Shown here in pieces: positions 1 to 6,066 of a stretch of 7,328 bases of DNA. Under the pieces are notes generated by a model. It was not told the DNA's origin, searched no databases, and saw only the letters and a program-made list of their open reading frames with translations. Numbering within the stretch: position 1 is the first letter of the stretch; each line of letters begins with the position of its first letter. The stretch comes from a bacterium (GTDB taxonomy: Bacteria > Bacteroidota > Ignavibacteria > Kapaibacteriales > UBA961): assembly GCA_022844575.1 (NCBI GenBank), contig JALHLL010000179.1:1-7328 (forward strand). The letters are read 5' to 3'. The position numbers were made by a program, and so were the translations under genes.

Positions 1-109
1 TGCCGGCGGCAAGGTAGTATTACCTAAAACATCCATCGGTCCTAATGGGTACATTGCACACTTTATGGATTCGGAAGGCAATAGAGTTGCTCTTCACTCA
101 ATGAAGTAA
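1..109 (+). CDS. VOC (glyoxalase/bleomycin resistance/dioxygenase) superfamily protein, C-terminal end only
   Basis: Only the last 35 codons are in the window, read in the frame beginning at base 2 and ending with TAA at 107-109; the start lies to the left. The visible tail runs from AGGKVVLPKTSIG through GYIAHFMDSEGN to VALHSMK. This is the usual last beta-alpha-beta-beta end of VOC proteins: a GG.V..P...IG turn, a strand, then D.EGN..gLHS. In metal-dependent members the Glu of EGN is a metal ligand. The family covers glyoxalase I, extradiol dioxygenases and fosfomycin/bleomycin resistance proteins, and this short piece cannot separate them; it most resembles the small PhnB/YdhS-like uncharacterised members. 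A strong terminator follows 21 bases after the stop, so this is the last gene of its transcript. Confidence 0.8.
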   Translation, partial: AGGKVVLPKTSIGPNGYIAHFMDSEGNRVALHSMK

Positions 110-130
110 ATAACGTATCCATTTCATCAT

Positions 131-165
131 AAAAAAGCACTATGAACTTCATAGTGCTTTTTTTT
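131..165 (+). terminator. Rho-independent terminator of the VOC gene
   Basis: The perfect 8-bp stem GCACTATG (137-144) / CATAGTGC (150-157) has a 5-nt loop, AACTT. It is flanked by A6 on the left and T8 on the right, which lengthens the stem. The T-run suits termination of plus-strand transcription from the VOC gene. The A-run at 131-136 makes the hairpin potentially bidirectional, so it may also end the minus-strand tRNA-Ser transcript, whose 3' end is at 169. Confidence 0.9.
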
Positions 166-168
166 GTG

Positions 169-258
169 CGGAGAGAGAGGGATTCGAACCCTCGGTAGAG
201 CTAAACACCCTACGACGGTTTAGCAAACCGTTGCCTTCAGCCACTCGGCCATCTCTCC
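169..258 (-). tRNA. tRNA-Ser, anticodon GCU (reads AGC/AGU)
   Basis: Read on the minus strand, the 90-nt gene folds completely. The acceptor is GGAGAGA/TCTCTCC with discriminator G, the serine identity base. The D arm is GCC/GGC, and the anticodon stem ACGGT/ACCGT encloses the loop TTGCTAA, anticodon GCT (complement at 222-224). A long class II variable arm has the 6-bp stem GTAGGG/CTCTAC. The T arm is GAGGG-TTCGAAT-CCCTC. The long variable arm and G73 confirm serine. CCA is not encoded; the bases after the discriminator read CAC. It is divergent from hutG and convergent with the VOC gene. Confidence 0.97.
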
Positions 259-286
259 TCTTGCGCCGAACAATACATTCGGAACG

Positions 287-319
287 CGAAAATACGAGTA
301 TTTTCATGTAAAGAACAAA
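287..319 (-). promoter_or_regulatory. Putative Bacteroidota-type promoter for tRNA-Ser
   Basis: On the minus strand TTTG (319-316) is followed after 21 nt by TATTTTCG (294-287). This matches the Bacteroidota sigma-ABfr consensus TTTG-N19..21-TAnnTTTG with one mismatch in the -7 element. A start site a few bases downstream would give a leader of about 25 nt before the tRNA. The -7 element sits in a perfect inverted repeat (288-305). This is inferred from motif and spacing only. Confidence 0.4.
288..305. repeat. Perfect 8-bp inverted repeat between tRNA-Ser and hutG
   Basis: GAAAATAC (288-295) and GTATTTTC (298-305) are exact reverse complements around a 2-nt centre, GA. The centre is too short for a good RNA hairpin loop, so a dimeric DNA-binding-protein site is more likely than a structured RNA, if it is functional at all. 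It overlaps the predicted -7 element of the tRNA-Ser promoter. Confidence 0.45.
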
Positions 320-325
320 TCGAAA

Positions 326-338
326 TACAAAATTTGTA
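326..338. repeat. Short inverted repeat TACAAA-A-TTTGTA upstream of hutG
   Basis: TACAAA (326-331) and TTTGTA (333-338) are exact reverse complements around a single A. The repeat lies about 30 bp upstream of a TTACTTTG motif (368-375), which is one mismatch from the Bacteroidota -7 consensus and stands about 35 nt before the chosen hutG start. It could be an operator. A 6-bp arm in AT-rich DNA can arise by chance, so this is weak. Confidence 0.25.
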
Positions 339-367
339 CTTTATCATATTTTTTTACGAAATTGTTC

Positions 368-375
368 TTACTTTG
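368..375 (+). promoter_or_regulatory. Possible -7 element of the hutG promoter
   Basis: TTACTTTG matches TAnnTTTG in all but its second base and lies 34 nt upstream of the GTG start of hutG. No TTTG or TTG is found at the expected 19-21 nt upstream, so only half of the promoter is supported. Confidence 0.25.
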
Positions 376-409
376 TGCTCTAAACAAACAAAGTGTGACG
401 AGGTGTATA

Positions 410-1426
410 GTGAATACACAGATGATGAATAATATACGTGAAATTGTTAGCAACTATGTTCTGCCAAACAATCCGACTTTATATCGGTCGAAAAATGACA
501 TTTCGGATCCGCGAATCGGAGATTATCTTTTTACCCATAATGATTCTGAAACTTGTATAAAAGAAGTAAATGCTGTGCTCCTTTCCGTACCTCAAGACTT
601 AGGTGTTGCTCGAAACGGAGGAAGAACGGGTGCTGCATTGGCTCCTGAAGCCATTAAGAAAGTTCTGTACAAACTTACACCCTATAGCGGTACGGTAAAT
701 TTTTTTGAAAAGATAGGATTTTACGATGCAGGCACTATTCAAACAGACAATTTAACACTGGAAGAATCGCAGGCAATTCAAGAAAATGTTGTTTCAGGAT
801 TACTTAATGAAGGGTATTATCCCATTATAATCGGCGGAGGGCATGAGATAGGATATCCGAATGGAGCAGCTTTAGGATGTAGTTTTGAAAGCATCGGCAT
901 CCTCAATTTCGATGCTCATACGGATGTTCGTCCCCTTATTGATAATCGTCTCGGACATTCCGGAAGTCCGTTCAGACAAATCATTGAAAGAAAGGATGTA
1001 AACATCGAAGGTTCTGCCTTTGTAGAATTCGGTATTCAGCCCTTTGCCGCCGCAGAATCGCACTGTGATTATGTAAAGAGGATAGGTGGAAGAATAATGA
1101 ATTATACGGATATACGTAGAGAGGGGTTTGAGATTTCGTTCGATAATGCTCTGTACCGCACTTCCGAGAATACGGATACCACCTACATTTCATTTGATAT
1201 TGATGCTATTTGTTCTGCTTTTGCACCGGGAGTAAGTGCACCGGCAACGATAGGCTTCACAGCAGATGAGTTTTTACTCGCCACAGAAAAAGCAGGTACT
1301 CATGAAAAAGTCCGATTAGTCGATTTTGTAGAAATGAACCCTTTATATGATATTGATAATCGTACCGCTAAATTGGTAGCTCTCGGAATCACTTCTTATT
1401 TGGTAGGACTTTCAAAAAGATTTTAG
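410..1426 (+). CDS. hutG: Formimidoylglutamase (ureohydrolase/arginase superfamily)
   Basis: Predicted to hydrolyse N-formimidoyl-L-glutamate to glutamate and formamide, a last step of histidine degradation, in the cytoplasm with two Mn2+ ions. Counting from the chosen GTG (338 aa), the family motifs are GVARNGGRTGA near residue 65, GGGHE (His145), NFDAHTD (Asp168, His170, Asp172) and SFDID (Asp263, Asp265) followed by AFAPGVSAP. All six metal ligands are present. GGGHE, rather than the GGDHS common in agmatinases and arginases, together with the NGGR.GA motif, favours HutG. Length fits the family. GTG at 410 is preferred because GAGG stands 6 nt upstream; ATG at 422 or 425 is a fair alternative and costs only 4-5 residues. 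It is a lone gene here: hutH, hutU and hutI are not in the window. It converges on the esterase gene with no obvious terminator in the 55-nt gap. Agmatinase-like activity on another guanidino substrate cannot be excluded. Confidence 0.85.
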   Translation: MNTQMMNNIREIVSNYVLPNNPTLYRSKNDISDPRIGDYLFTHNDSETCIKEVNAVLLSVPQDLGVARNGGRTGAALAPEAIKKVLYKLTPYSGTVNFFEKIGFYDAGTIQTDNLTLEESQAIQENVVSGLLNEGYYPIIIGGGHEIGYPNGAALGCSFESIGILNFDAHTDVRPLIDNRLGHSGSPFRQIIERKDVNIEGSAFVEFGIQPFAAAESHCDYVKRIGGRIMNYTDIRREGFEISFDNALYRTSENTDTTYISFDIDAICSAFAPGVSAPATIGFTADEFLLATEKAGTHEKVRLVDFVEMNPLYDIDNRTAKLVALGITSYLVGLSKRF

Positions 1427-1481
1427 AATATCATTTGAAATTTGTGCAACCTATCTTTTGTGCCATAGACTCTTAATAACC

Positions 1482-2576
1482 TTACTTCTGCAGATGATTA
1501 TAGACCCATACTTTCAATTTTGCAAGTGCTTCATCGTTCAACCAATGCCCACCCAAGTACGAAAAGAACTCATAATCAACCTTTTCAGTTTTTAAGGCAG
1601 AGGCAAAAAGTTCACCGGTCTGATACGGAACGACCGGATCGTTTGTACTGTGAAGAACAAGTACAGGTACTCCATATCTATACAGATTCTTGATATTCTC
1701 CACAACTTTACCTTCGGGATACATACTCGCACATATAGTTGCGATACCACTATACCGATGTGGATAGCGAGTCCCCATAACCGAAGCATAAAACCCACCT
1801 TGCGAAAAACCAATTAGAAGAGGTAATGCTTTTTTCAGAGGAAGAAATGAAAAAGCATCATCAATAATGCTATCATACCATTGTGCCGAAAGATCAATAA
1901 CTTCATCCCTTAATGTATCAGGAAAATTTCTATCTTCCCCTGCCGCTGAGAACTTCTCAGTCAGAGAATAAGCGGATTCACGGAACTTCAAATACGGAGC
2001 TTCAGGTGAAATAATAATGGCATTCTCTATTTTCATCTGCTGAGCTAACTTCAACATAAGCGAAGGGTCATTCGCGTTTCCGTGAAGCATCACAATCAAA
2101 TTATAACGTTTATCAAGAGAGTAGTTGTTCGGATAAAAAATACGGTATCTGCCCATTCTTGTCTGTGGAACATATCTGAATGGAGAGACTTCGTTCTCTG
2201 CAGCATTCCTTTTCATTGATGTAAGTGCAACATCGTATCGTTTTTGCCCATTCAATTTTGCAAAAACAGAATCAGCGTTTACTAAGTCCGCTCGCGCATA
2301 TCCCAACTTGACTCCATGCTCCAAAGCAGAAAAGCCCATTTCCCTTTCATTCAGTTTGAAACGGCATTTAGCTATTAACACGGCGCATTCCGCATCTCGC
2401 GGCATTACCTCCAACCACCGTTCGTATAACTGCACCGCTTCCGCAAAATTGCCCTTACTCATCTCTGAATCGGCTTTCTCACGTACACTTCTCAAATCTT
2501 GCCCATTTTGTGCAAACACAATACTATTTGAACTTACGGAAATCAGAAAGCTGAACAAAAAAAATATTTTCAACAA
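1482..2576 (-). CDS. Exported TPR plus alpha/beta-hydrolase esterase (phospholipase/carboxylesterase-like)
   Basis: The predicted protein is 364 aa. It opens with a signal peptide: a Lys, a hydrophobic stretch, then SNSIVFAQ with likely cleavage after FA. Next is an all-helical region (about 26-125) with one clear TPR, NFAEAVQLYERWLEVMPRDAE, and a degenerate second repeat. The rest is an alpha/beta-hydrolase: oxyanion-hole HG (165-166) in VMLHGN, nucleophile Ser258 in GFSQG, Asp313 in HSTNDPVVPY and His344 in GGHW. The order and spacing fit the Abhydrolase_2/phospholipase-carboxylesterase family, which hydrolyses carboxyl or lipid esters; the substrate is unknown. It probably acts in the periplasm or outside the cell. 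No ATG precedes the signal peptide. GAGG lies 6 nt before TTG at 2576, which decides the start; TTG at 2573 or 2588 is possible. It is divergent from tRNA-Pro and convergent with hutG. Confidence 0.8.
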   Translation of the reverse strand: MLKIFFLFSFLISVSSNSIVFAQNGQDLRSVREKADSEMSKGNFAEAVQLYERWLEVMPRDAECAVLIAKCRFKLNEREMGFSALEHGVKLGYARADLVNADSVFAKLNGQKRYDVALTSMKRNAAENEVSPFRYVPQTRMGRYRIFYPNNYSLDKRYNLIVMLHGNANDPSLMLKLAQQMKIENAIIISPEAPYLKFRESAYSLTEKFSAAGEDRNFPDTLRDEVIDLSAQWYDSIIDDAFSFLPLKKALPLLIGFSQGGFYASVMGTRYPHRYSGIATICASMYPEGKVVENIKNLYRYGVPVLVLHSTNDPVVPYQTGELFASALKTEKVDYEFFSYLGGHWLNDEALAKLKVWVYNHLQK

Positions 2577-2587
2577 AAACCACCTCA
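2577..2587 (-). promoter_or_regulatory. Shine-Dalgarno GAGGTGG that sets a TTG start for the esterase
   Basis: On the minus strand GAGGTGG (2587-2581) is a good match to the anti-Shine-Dalgarno sequence. GAGG ends 6 nt before TTG at 2576, the same spacing as GAGG to GTG in hutG. Because no ATG exists in the signal-peptide region, this site is the main evidence for the start. Confidence 0.5.
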
Positions 2588-2614
2588 ATAAAATGCTATT
2601 TCAAAAAAAATACC

Positions 2615-2622
2615 GAACTTTG
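2615..2622 (+). promoter_or_regulatory. Possible -7 element of the tRNA-Pro promoter
   Basis: GAACTTTG is one mismatch from TAnnTTTG and ends 10 nt before the tRNA, a sensible place for a start site. No convincing -33 TTTG lies upstream, where the DNA is an A-rich tract. It shares ACTTTGT with the candidate hutG -7 element. Confidence 0.3.
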
Positions 2623-2632
2623 TATTCTGTGA

Positions 2633-2707
2633 CGGGGCGTAGCGCAGTCCGGTTAGCGCACCTGCTTTGGGAGCAGGGGGTCGTGAGTTCGAATCCCACC
2701 GCCCCGA
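2633..2707 (+). tRNA. tRNA-Pro, anticodon UGG
   Basis: The 75-nt gene folds as a cloverleaf. The acceptor is CGGGGCG/CGCCCCG with discriminator A. The D arm is GCGC/GCGC, and the anticodon stem CCTGC/GCAGG encloses TTTGGGA, anticodon TGG at 2668-2670. The T arm is GTGAG-TTCGAAT-CCCAC. The C1-G72 pair is typical of bacterial tRNA-Pro. CCA is not encoded; CACG follows the discriminator. The T stem has one mismatch, A52 (2686) opposite C62 (2696). The gene is followed 8 nt later by an intrinsic terminator. Confidence 0.96.
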
Positions 2708-2715
2708 CACGACGT

Positions 2716-2740
2716 AAAAGCCCCTTTTAGGGGCTTTTTT
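2716..2740 (+). terminator. Rho-independent terminator after tRNA-Pro
   Basis: The perfect 9-bp stem AAAAGCCCC (2716-2724) / GGGGCTTTT (2730-2738) has the loop TTTTA and is followed by a T-run that reaches 2740. It ends the tRNA-Pro transcript. The T-run stops only 9 nt before the ATG of the MFS gene at 2750, so that gene must be transcribed by read-through or from a promoter inside or overlapping this element. Confidence 0.92.
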
Positions 2741-2749
2741 ATTTTTATT

Positions 2750-4045
2750 ATGCAACAACTTCATACCGATAATCATACAATTAGTCCTCAAGCCAAACGC
2801 GCCCTTATTGCCGGAATGATCGGCAATATACTCGAATGGTACGATTTTGGTATTTACGCATTTGTAGCCCCAATTATTGCTGCTGAGTTCTTTCCCAAAG
2901 GTAATCAGATAGCGGCAACTCTGGCAACGCTCGGTGTATTTGCTGCCGGTTTTATCATGCGACCTGTCGGTGGGATACTTTTCGGGCACTTTGGCGATAA
3001 GCACGGAAGAAAGAATGCTCTGATTCTATCCATAGTACTCATGGCAATTCCCACTGTCTCTATGGGCTTATTACCTACATATATACAAATCGGATTATGG
3101 GCTCCGGCTTTGTTAACCATTATGCGTTTACTTCAGGGCTTATCATTAGGGGGTGAATATACGGGTTCAGTATCGTATCTCACCGAACATGCTCCTCAAT
3201 CAAAACGCGGCTTATTCGGTTCATGGGCGACATTTGCAGGTATTGGTGGTATTCTCCTCGGCTCGACTGTTGGCACAGTTATGACAAAAATTCTTCCAGA
3301 AAGTGAAGTATTCAGTTGGGGCTGGCGTTTACCCTTTCTTGGGGGTATCTTCATAGCAGCTATTGGTGGCTATATGCGACGCGGTCTTGATGAATCTGAG
3401 ATGTTCAAGAATCTTAAGATAGAAGGTAAAATAACCAATAACCCATTGCGTGAAGCATTAACTGTCTTTAAAGCTTCGCTTCTTAAATCAATAGGAATTA
3501 CTGCGGCACTTACATCTACCTTTTATATTGCTTTCATGCATATATATATGTATATGAATAAAAAAATCGGTATGCCGCTTAATGACGCACTTACCGGAAA
3601 TACTATAGGTATGGTTATTCTCGTTGCGCTTATCCCCGTTGCAGGTATAGTCTCAGATAAAATCGGAAGAAAAAAGGTAATGTTTTTTGGAACCGGTGGT
3701 ATTTTTCTTTTTTCTATCCCCTTGTTTCTCTATTTGCAAAGCGGTTTATTAACCGATATGATTACAGTAATAATCATCTTTGCTTTTTTTGAAGCGGCAT
3801 TATTAGGTACAGTCGCCACTACATTAGTGGAGATATTTCCGGCACGAATTCGGTTCACAGCTGTATCTCTCGGCTACAATCTTGCAATAGCTCTTTTTGG
3901 TGGAAGTGCGCCTTTTCTTTCCGAACTTCTTATGAAAGCGACGGGCAATCATCTTATGCCGGCTTTTTATCTTATGGTATGTTCAGGACTTTCATTCTTA
4001 ACGATTTTTTTCATACCGGAAACATATAAAAAACGTTTATCGTAA
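2750..4045 (+). CDS. MFS transporter, metabolite:H+ symporter (ProP/KgtP/ShiA-like) family
   Basis: A 431-residue inner-membrane protein with about 12 hydrophobic segments, the usual size for KgtP-like members. Family signatures occur in order: GNILEWYDFGIYAFVAP (25-41) in TM1, RPVGG (71-75) followed by motif A GHFGDKHGRKNAL (79-91), RLLQGLSLGGEYTGS (126-140), WRLPFLGGI (192-200), a second motif A SDKIGRKKV (302-310), and EIFPARIRFTAVSLGYNLA...FGG.AP (361-388). These place it in the metabolite:H+ symporter group, which takes up organic acids, osmolytes or aromatic acids with protons. The substrate cannot be read from the sequence. ProP's long C-terminal coiled coil is absent, which favours a KgtP/ShiA-like carrier over an osmosensor. 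No Shine-Dalgarno sequence precedes the ATG; the upstream bases are the terminator's T/A-rich tail. It converges on the RNase H gene 33 nt away. Confidence 0.9.
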   Translation: MQQLHTDNHTISPQAKRALIAGMIGNILEWYDFGIYAFVAPIIAAEFFPKGNQIAATLATLGVFAAGFIMRPVGGILFGHFGDKHGRKNALILSIVLMAIPTVSMGLLPTYIQIGLWAPALLTIMRLLQGLSLGGEYTGSVSYLTEHAPQSKRGLFGSWATFAGIGGILLGSTVGTVMTKILPESEVFSWGWRLPFLGGIFIAAIGGYMRRGLDESEMFKNLKIEGKITNNPLREALTVFKASLLKSIGITAALTSTFYIAFMHIYMYMNKKIGMPLNDALTGNTIGMVILVALIPVAGIVSDKIGRKKVMFFGTGGIFLFSIPLFLYLQSGLLTDMITVIIIFAFFEAALLGTVATTLVEIFPARIRFTAVSLGYNLAIALFGGSAPFLSELLMKATGNHLMPAFYLMVCSGLSFLTIFFIPETYKKRLS

Positions 4046-4078
4046 ATTCCGTTTATTACAAAATTCTTCTTACACAAT

Positions 4079-4786
4079 TTATTGTGCCCCATTTTTAGCA
4101 AGAACATCAACATATTCATTCCAATAAACACCGGTATGTGCCGCAACTTTTTTCCAGTGAATTTTAACTTGTGACTTGCGAACATAATCGCTATAGCGTT
4201 GTGTTAATATTTGTTTTGCCTTCCACTTACCAGTTACCCAATGTTCAATCCCTTCATAATCATAATAAATTGCTATTTCTTTAATATTGTTGGCAATACA
4301 CCACTGCACTACTTTCCCTACAGCCATTAACTCACCGGAAACCTGCCTTGCATGCTGATACGTCGGATCGGTTACTTGTCCTGAAAACTCGGTAATTATT
4401 TCTCCATTCGAAAGTATTACGGCACCGAAACCTATTTTTTTATGTATATACGAACCGTCAACATAGGCATATAATCCCTTCGAAACTTCAGAAGGTTTAT
4501 GCACATCTTTTTTTGTTTCTACTTTCCCAGCTTCAAATAGATTTTCTACCTTCTCCCGAATTTCTTGTATAGTTATCTTGCGTACATCCGCCTTGAAACT
4601 ATTCTTGGTCGGACTATAATATAATAGCATCGTTCCGCATTTGCTATCATTATCAAAAACCGAACATCGTGCTGAGTATTCATGAATAGCATCATCATCA
4701 ATTCCGATACATATATTTTTTTTTCTCAAGCGATTATTCAACTCAATTACTTTTTCAGTAAAATTCTTATAATAAGGAGATGACAT
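4079..4786 (-). CDS. Type 1 ribonuclease H with an extra N-terminal domain
   Basis: A 235-aa protein predicted to cut the RNA strand of RNA-DNA hybrids (R-loops, primers). The catalytic domain fills residues 105-235 with all key residues: Asp110 in YAYVDGSY, Glu152 in SGELMAV, Asp176 in YYDYEGIEHW, and His217 and Asp227 in AAHTGVYWNEYVDVLAK. The YDYEGIE form is seen in the Firmicutes/viroplasmin-type RNase H group rather than in E. coli RnhA. The first 100 residues form a separate domain with no catalytic motif. It has charged helices (1-22 and 70-86) around a strand-rich part with GTMLLYYSPTKNSFKADVRK, then a Lys-rich linker. By position it may bind the hybrid, as N-terminal domains of other RNases H do, but it does not look like the classical viroplasmin hybrid-binding domain (WKGR.PGIY). 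The start ATG overlaps the coaBC stop (TGATG), so translation is probably coupled. Confidence 0.87.
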   Translation of the reverse strand: MSSPYYKNFTEKVIELNNRLRKKNICIGIDDDAIHEYSARCSVFDNDSKCGTMLLYYSPTKNSFKADVRKITIQEIREKVENLFEAGKVETKKDVHKPSEVSKGLYAYVDGSYIHKKIGFGAVILSNGEIITEFSGQVTDPTYQHARQVSGELMAVGKVVQWCIANNIKEIAIYYDYEGIEHWVTGKWKAKQILTQRYSDYVRKSQVKIHWKKVAAHTGVYWNEYVDVLAKNGAQ

Positions 4787-6015
4787 CAGAATAGTTGTAT
4801 CGCTTTAGTAATAATTTCTTTTGCGCATTCTTTTTTGGTAAGTGGCTGATAATGTTTGTATTCGCCATCTTTAGCCATTATTGTAATTGTATTAATATCA
4901 CCACCGAAACCGCTATTCGGTGCATTCGCTTTGTTAATAATTATCATATCGCAATTTTTTCTTTTCATTTTTGCCTTGCCCTCTTCTATTTCATTATCGG
5001 TTTCGAGTGCAAAGCCGATTATTCTTTGATGTTCACTTTTTGTTTTGCCTGCCCATGCTAAAATATCGGGATTTTTTTTCAAGGTAATTGTGAGTTCTTC
5101 GCCGGTATTTTCCTTTTTCATTTTTTCTTCCAATGGATTTTTTGGCGTATAATCGGCAACGGCAGCTGAAAATATAGCTAAATCATAATGAGAGAAATTA
5201 TTACAAACTTGTTCAAACATTTCTTCGGCACTTTGAACATCAATACGATGAACCCCAATAATAGTATCGATATGAACGGGACCCGTAATTAATGTAACCT
5301 CAGCACCTGAATTAAGTGCCTCTTCTGCAAGAGCAAATCCCATTTTACCTGATGAAAAATTGCCGATAAAACGTACGGCATCAAGTCGTTCATAGGTGGG
5401 GCCTGCAGTTATGAGTACCTTTTTCCCTTTAAGAAAGCTTTTAAGACTCTTTCTACTCAATAAGTCATCAGTAATTTTCGACACTATATCGCTTGGTTCG
5501 GGCAACCTGCCTTCACCTACCATTCCTGAAGCAAGCTCGCCGGAATCAGGTGGGAAGATTGCACCGCCATGCATTACAATAGTGTTACAATTTTTTTGAG
5601 TCACTTTATGTAACCACATATCCGTATCCATCGCCGGAAAAATATAAAGCGGTTTTTCCTTCGGTAGAGCAAGAACTAATGCCATAAGAGCATTATCGGC
5701 AAAACCATGTGCAATTTTCGCCAATGAGTTTGCACTGCAAGGGGCAATTACAAAACAATCGCACCAATGTGCCAAATGGATATGCCAGGAGCCATTCTCC
5801 TGTAAGGTTTTATCAAACATATCCGTAACCACATCATTTTTACTTACATTTTGTAAGGTAAGTTCCGTAACAAATTTCGATGCCGATTCAGTCATAATCA
5901 CGCGAACCTCAGCACCTTGTTTTATGAACTCACGTACAAGGAAAGGGGCTTTATACGCAGCAATACTACCCGTAATGCCTAAGAGAATTCTTTTGCCTTT
6001 TAGTGATAAATTCAT
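4786..6015 (-). CDS. coaBC: Bifunctional phosphopantothenoylcysteine decarboxylase / phosphopantothenate-cysteine ligase
   Basis: Carries out two consecutive steps of coenzyme A synthesis in the cytoplasm: joining 4'-phosphopantothenate to cysteine (CoaB), then FMN-dependent decarboxylation to 4'-phosphopantetheine (CoaC). At 409 aa it is full length. The CoaC half (1-185) shows GITGSIAAYK, His78 in HIHLAHW, APCSAN, PAMDTDMW (127-134) and SGELASGMVGEGR (158-170). The CoaB half (195-409) has ITAGPTYERLDAVRFIGN.SSGKMG (202-225), SAAVADY followed by EEKMKK (296-301), and GFALET. Compared with E. coli, the Asn of PAMNxxMW is Asp130 and the flap cysteine of ACG is Ser163; I recall both in Bacteroidota enzymes, so they are probably lineage variants rather than damage. 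GGGG lies 6 nt before the ATG. It follows rpoZ after a 69-nt gap that contains a terminator, and overlaps the RNase H gene by one base. Confidence 0.96.
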   Translation of the reverse strand: MNLSLKGKRILLGITGSIAAYKAPFLVREFIKQGAEVRVIMTESASKFVTELTLQNVSKNDVVTDMFDKTLQENGSWHIHLAHWCDCFVIAPCSANSLAKIAHGFADNALMALVLALPKEKPLYIFPAMDTDMWLHKVTQKNCNTIVMHGGAIFPPDSGELASGMVGEGRLPEPSDIVSKITDDLLSRKSLKSFLKGKKVLITAGPTYERLDAVRFIGNFSSGKMGFALAEEALNSGAEVTLITGPVHIDTIIGVHRIDVQSAEEMFEQVCNNFSHYDLAIFSAAVADYTPKNPLEEKMKKENTGEELTITLKKNPDILAWAGKTKSEHQRIIGFALETDNEIEEGKAKMKRKNCDMIIINKANAPNSGFGGDINTITIMAKDGEYKHYQPLTKKECAKEIITKAIQLF

Positions 6016-6030
6016 GTACTACCCCACAAA

Positions 6031-6066
6031 TAAAAAAAGCCATCGGGAAAATCTCCCCAATGGCTT
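6031..6066 (-). terminator. Rho-independent terminator between rpoZ and coaBC
   Basis: On the minus strand AAGCCAT (6066-6060) and GGG (6058-6056) pair with CCC (6047-6045) and ATGGCTT (6043-6037). The result is 10 bp around one A-C... mismatch position (6059/6044) with an 8-nt loop, followed by a run of seven T. It lies 18 nt after the rpoZ stop and 16 nt before the coaBC start. This partial terminator or attenuator would separate the level of rpoZ from that of coaBC. Confidence 0.85.

Noticed and set aside
362..409. TTG at 362 as the hutG start
   Set aside because: The extra 16 codons overlap the candidate -7 element, lack a Shine-Dalgarno site and extend beyond the conserved N-terminus of the family.
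1427..1481. Possible terminator between convergent hutG and esterase genes
   Set aside because: No stable hairpin with a T-run is visible on either strand in this 55-nt gap.
2308..2730. A 140-codon open frame on the plus strand
   Set aside because: It runs antisense through the esterase signal/TPR region and then straight through tRNA-Pro; it has no recognisable motif.
2585..3004. A 139-codon open frame on the minus strand
   Set aside because: It is the antisense of tRNA-Pro and of the start of the MFS gene, whose family motifs are in the plus frame.
4073..4086. Palindrome CACAAT-TT-ATTGTG at the end of the RNase H gene as a shared MFS/RNase H terminator
   Set aside because: The stem is only 6 bp, AT-rich, has a 2-nt centre and no adjacent T-run on the plus strand; it also contains the RNase H stop codon.
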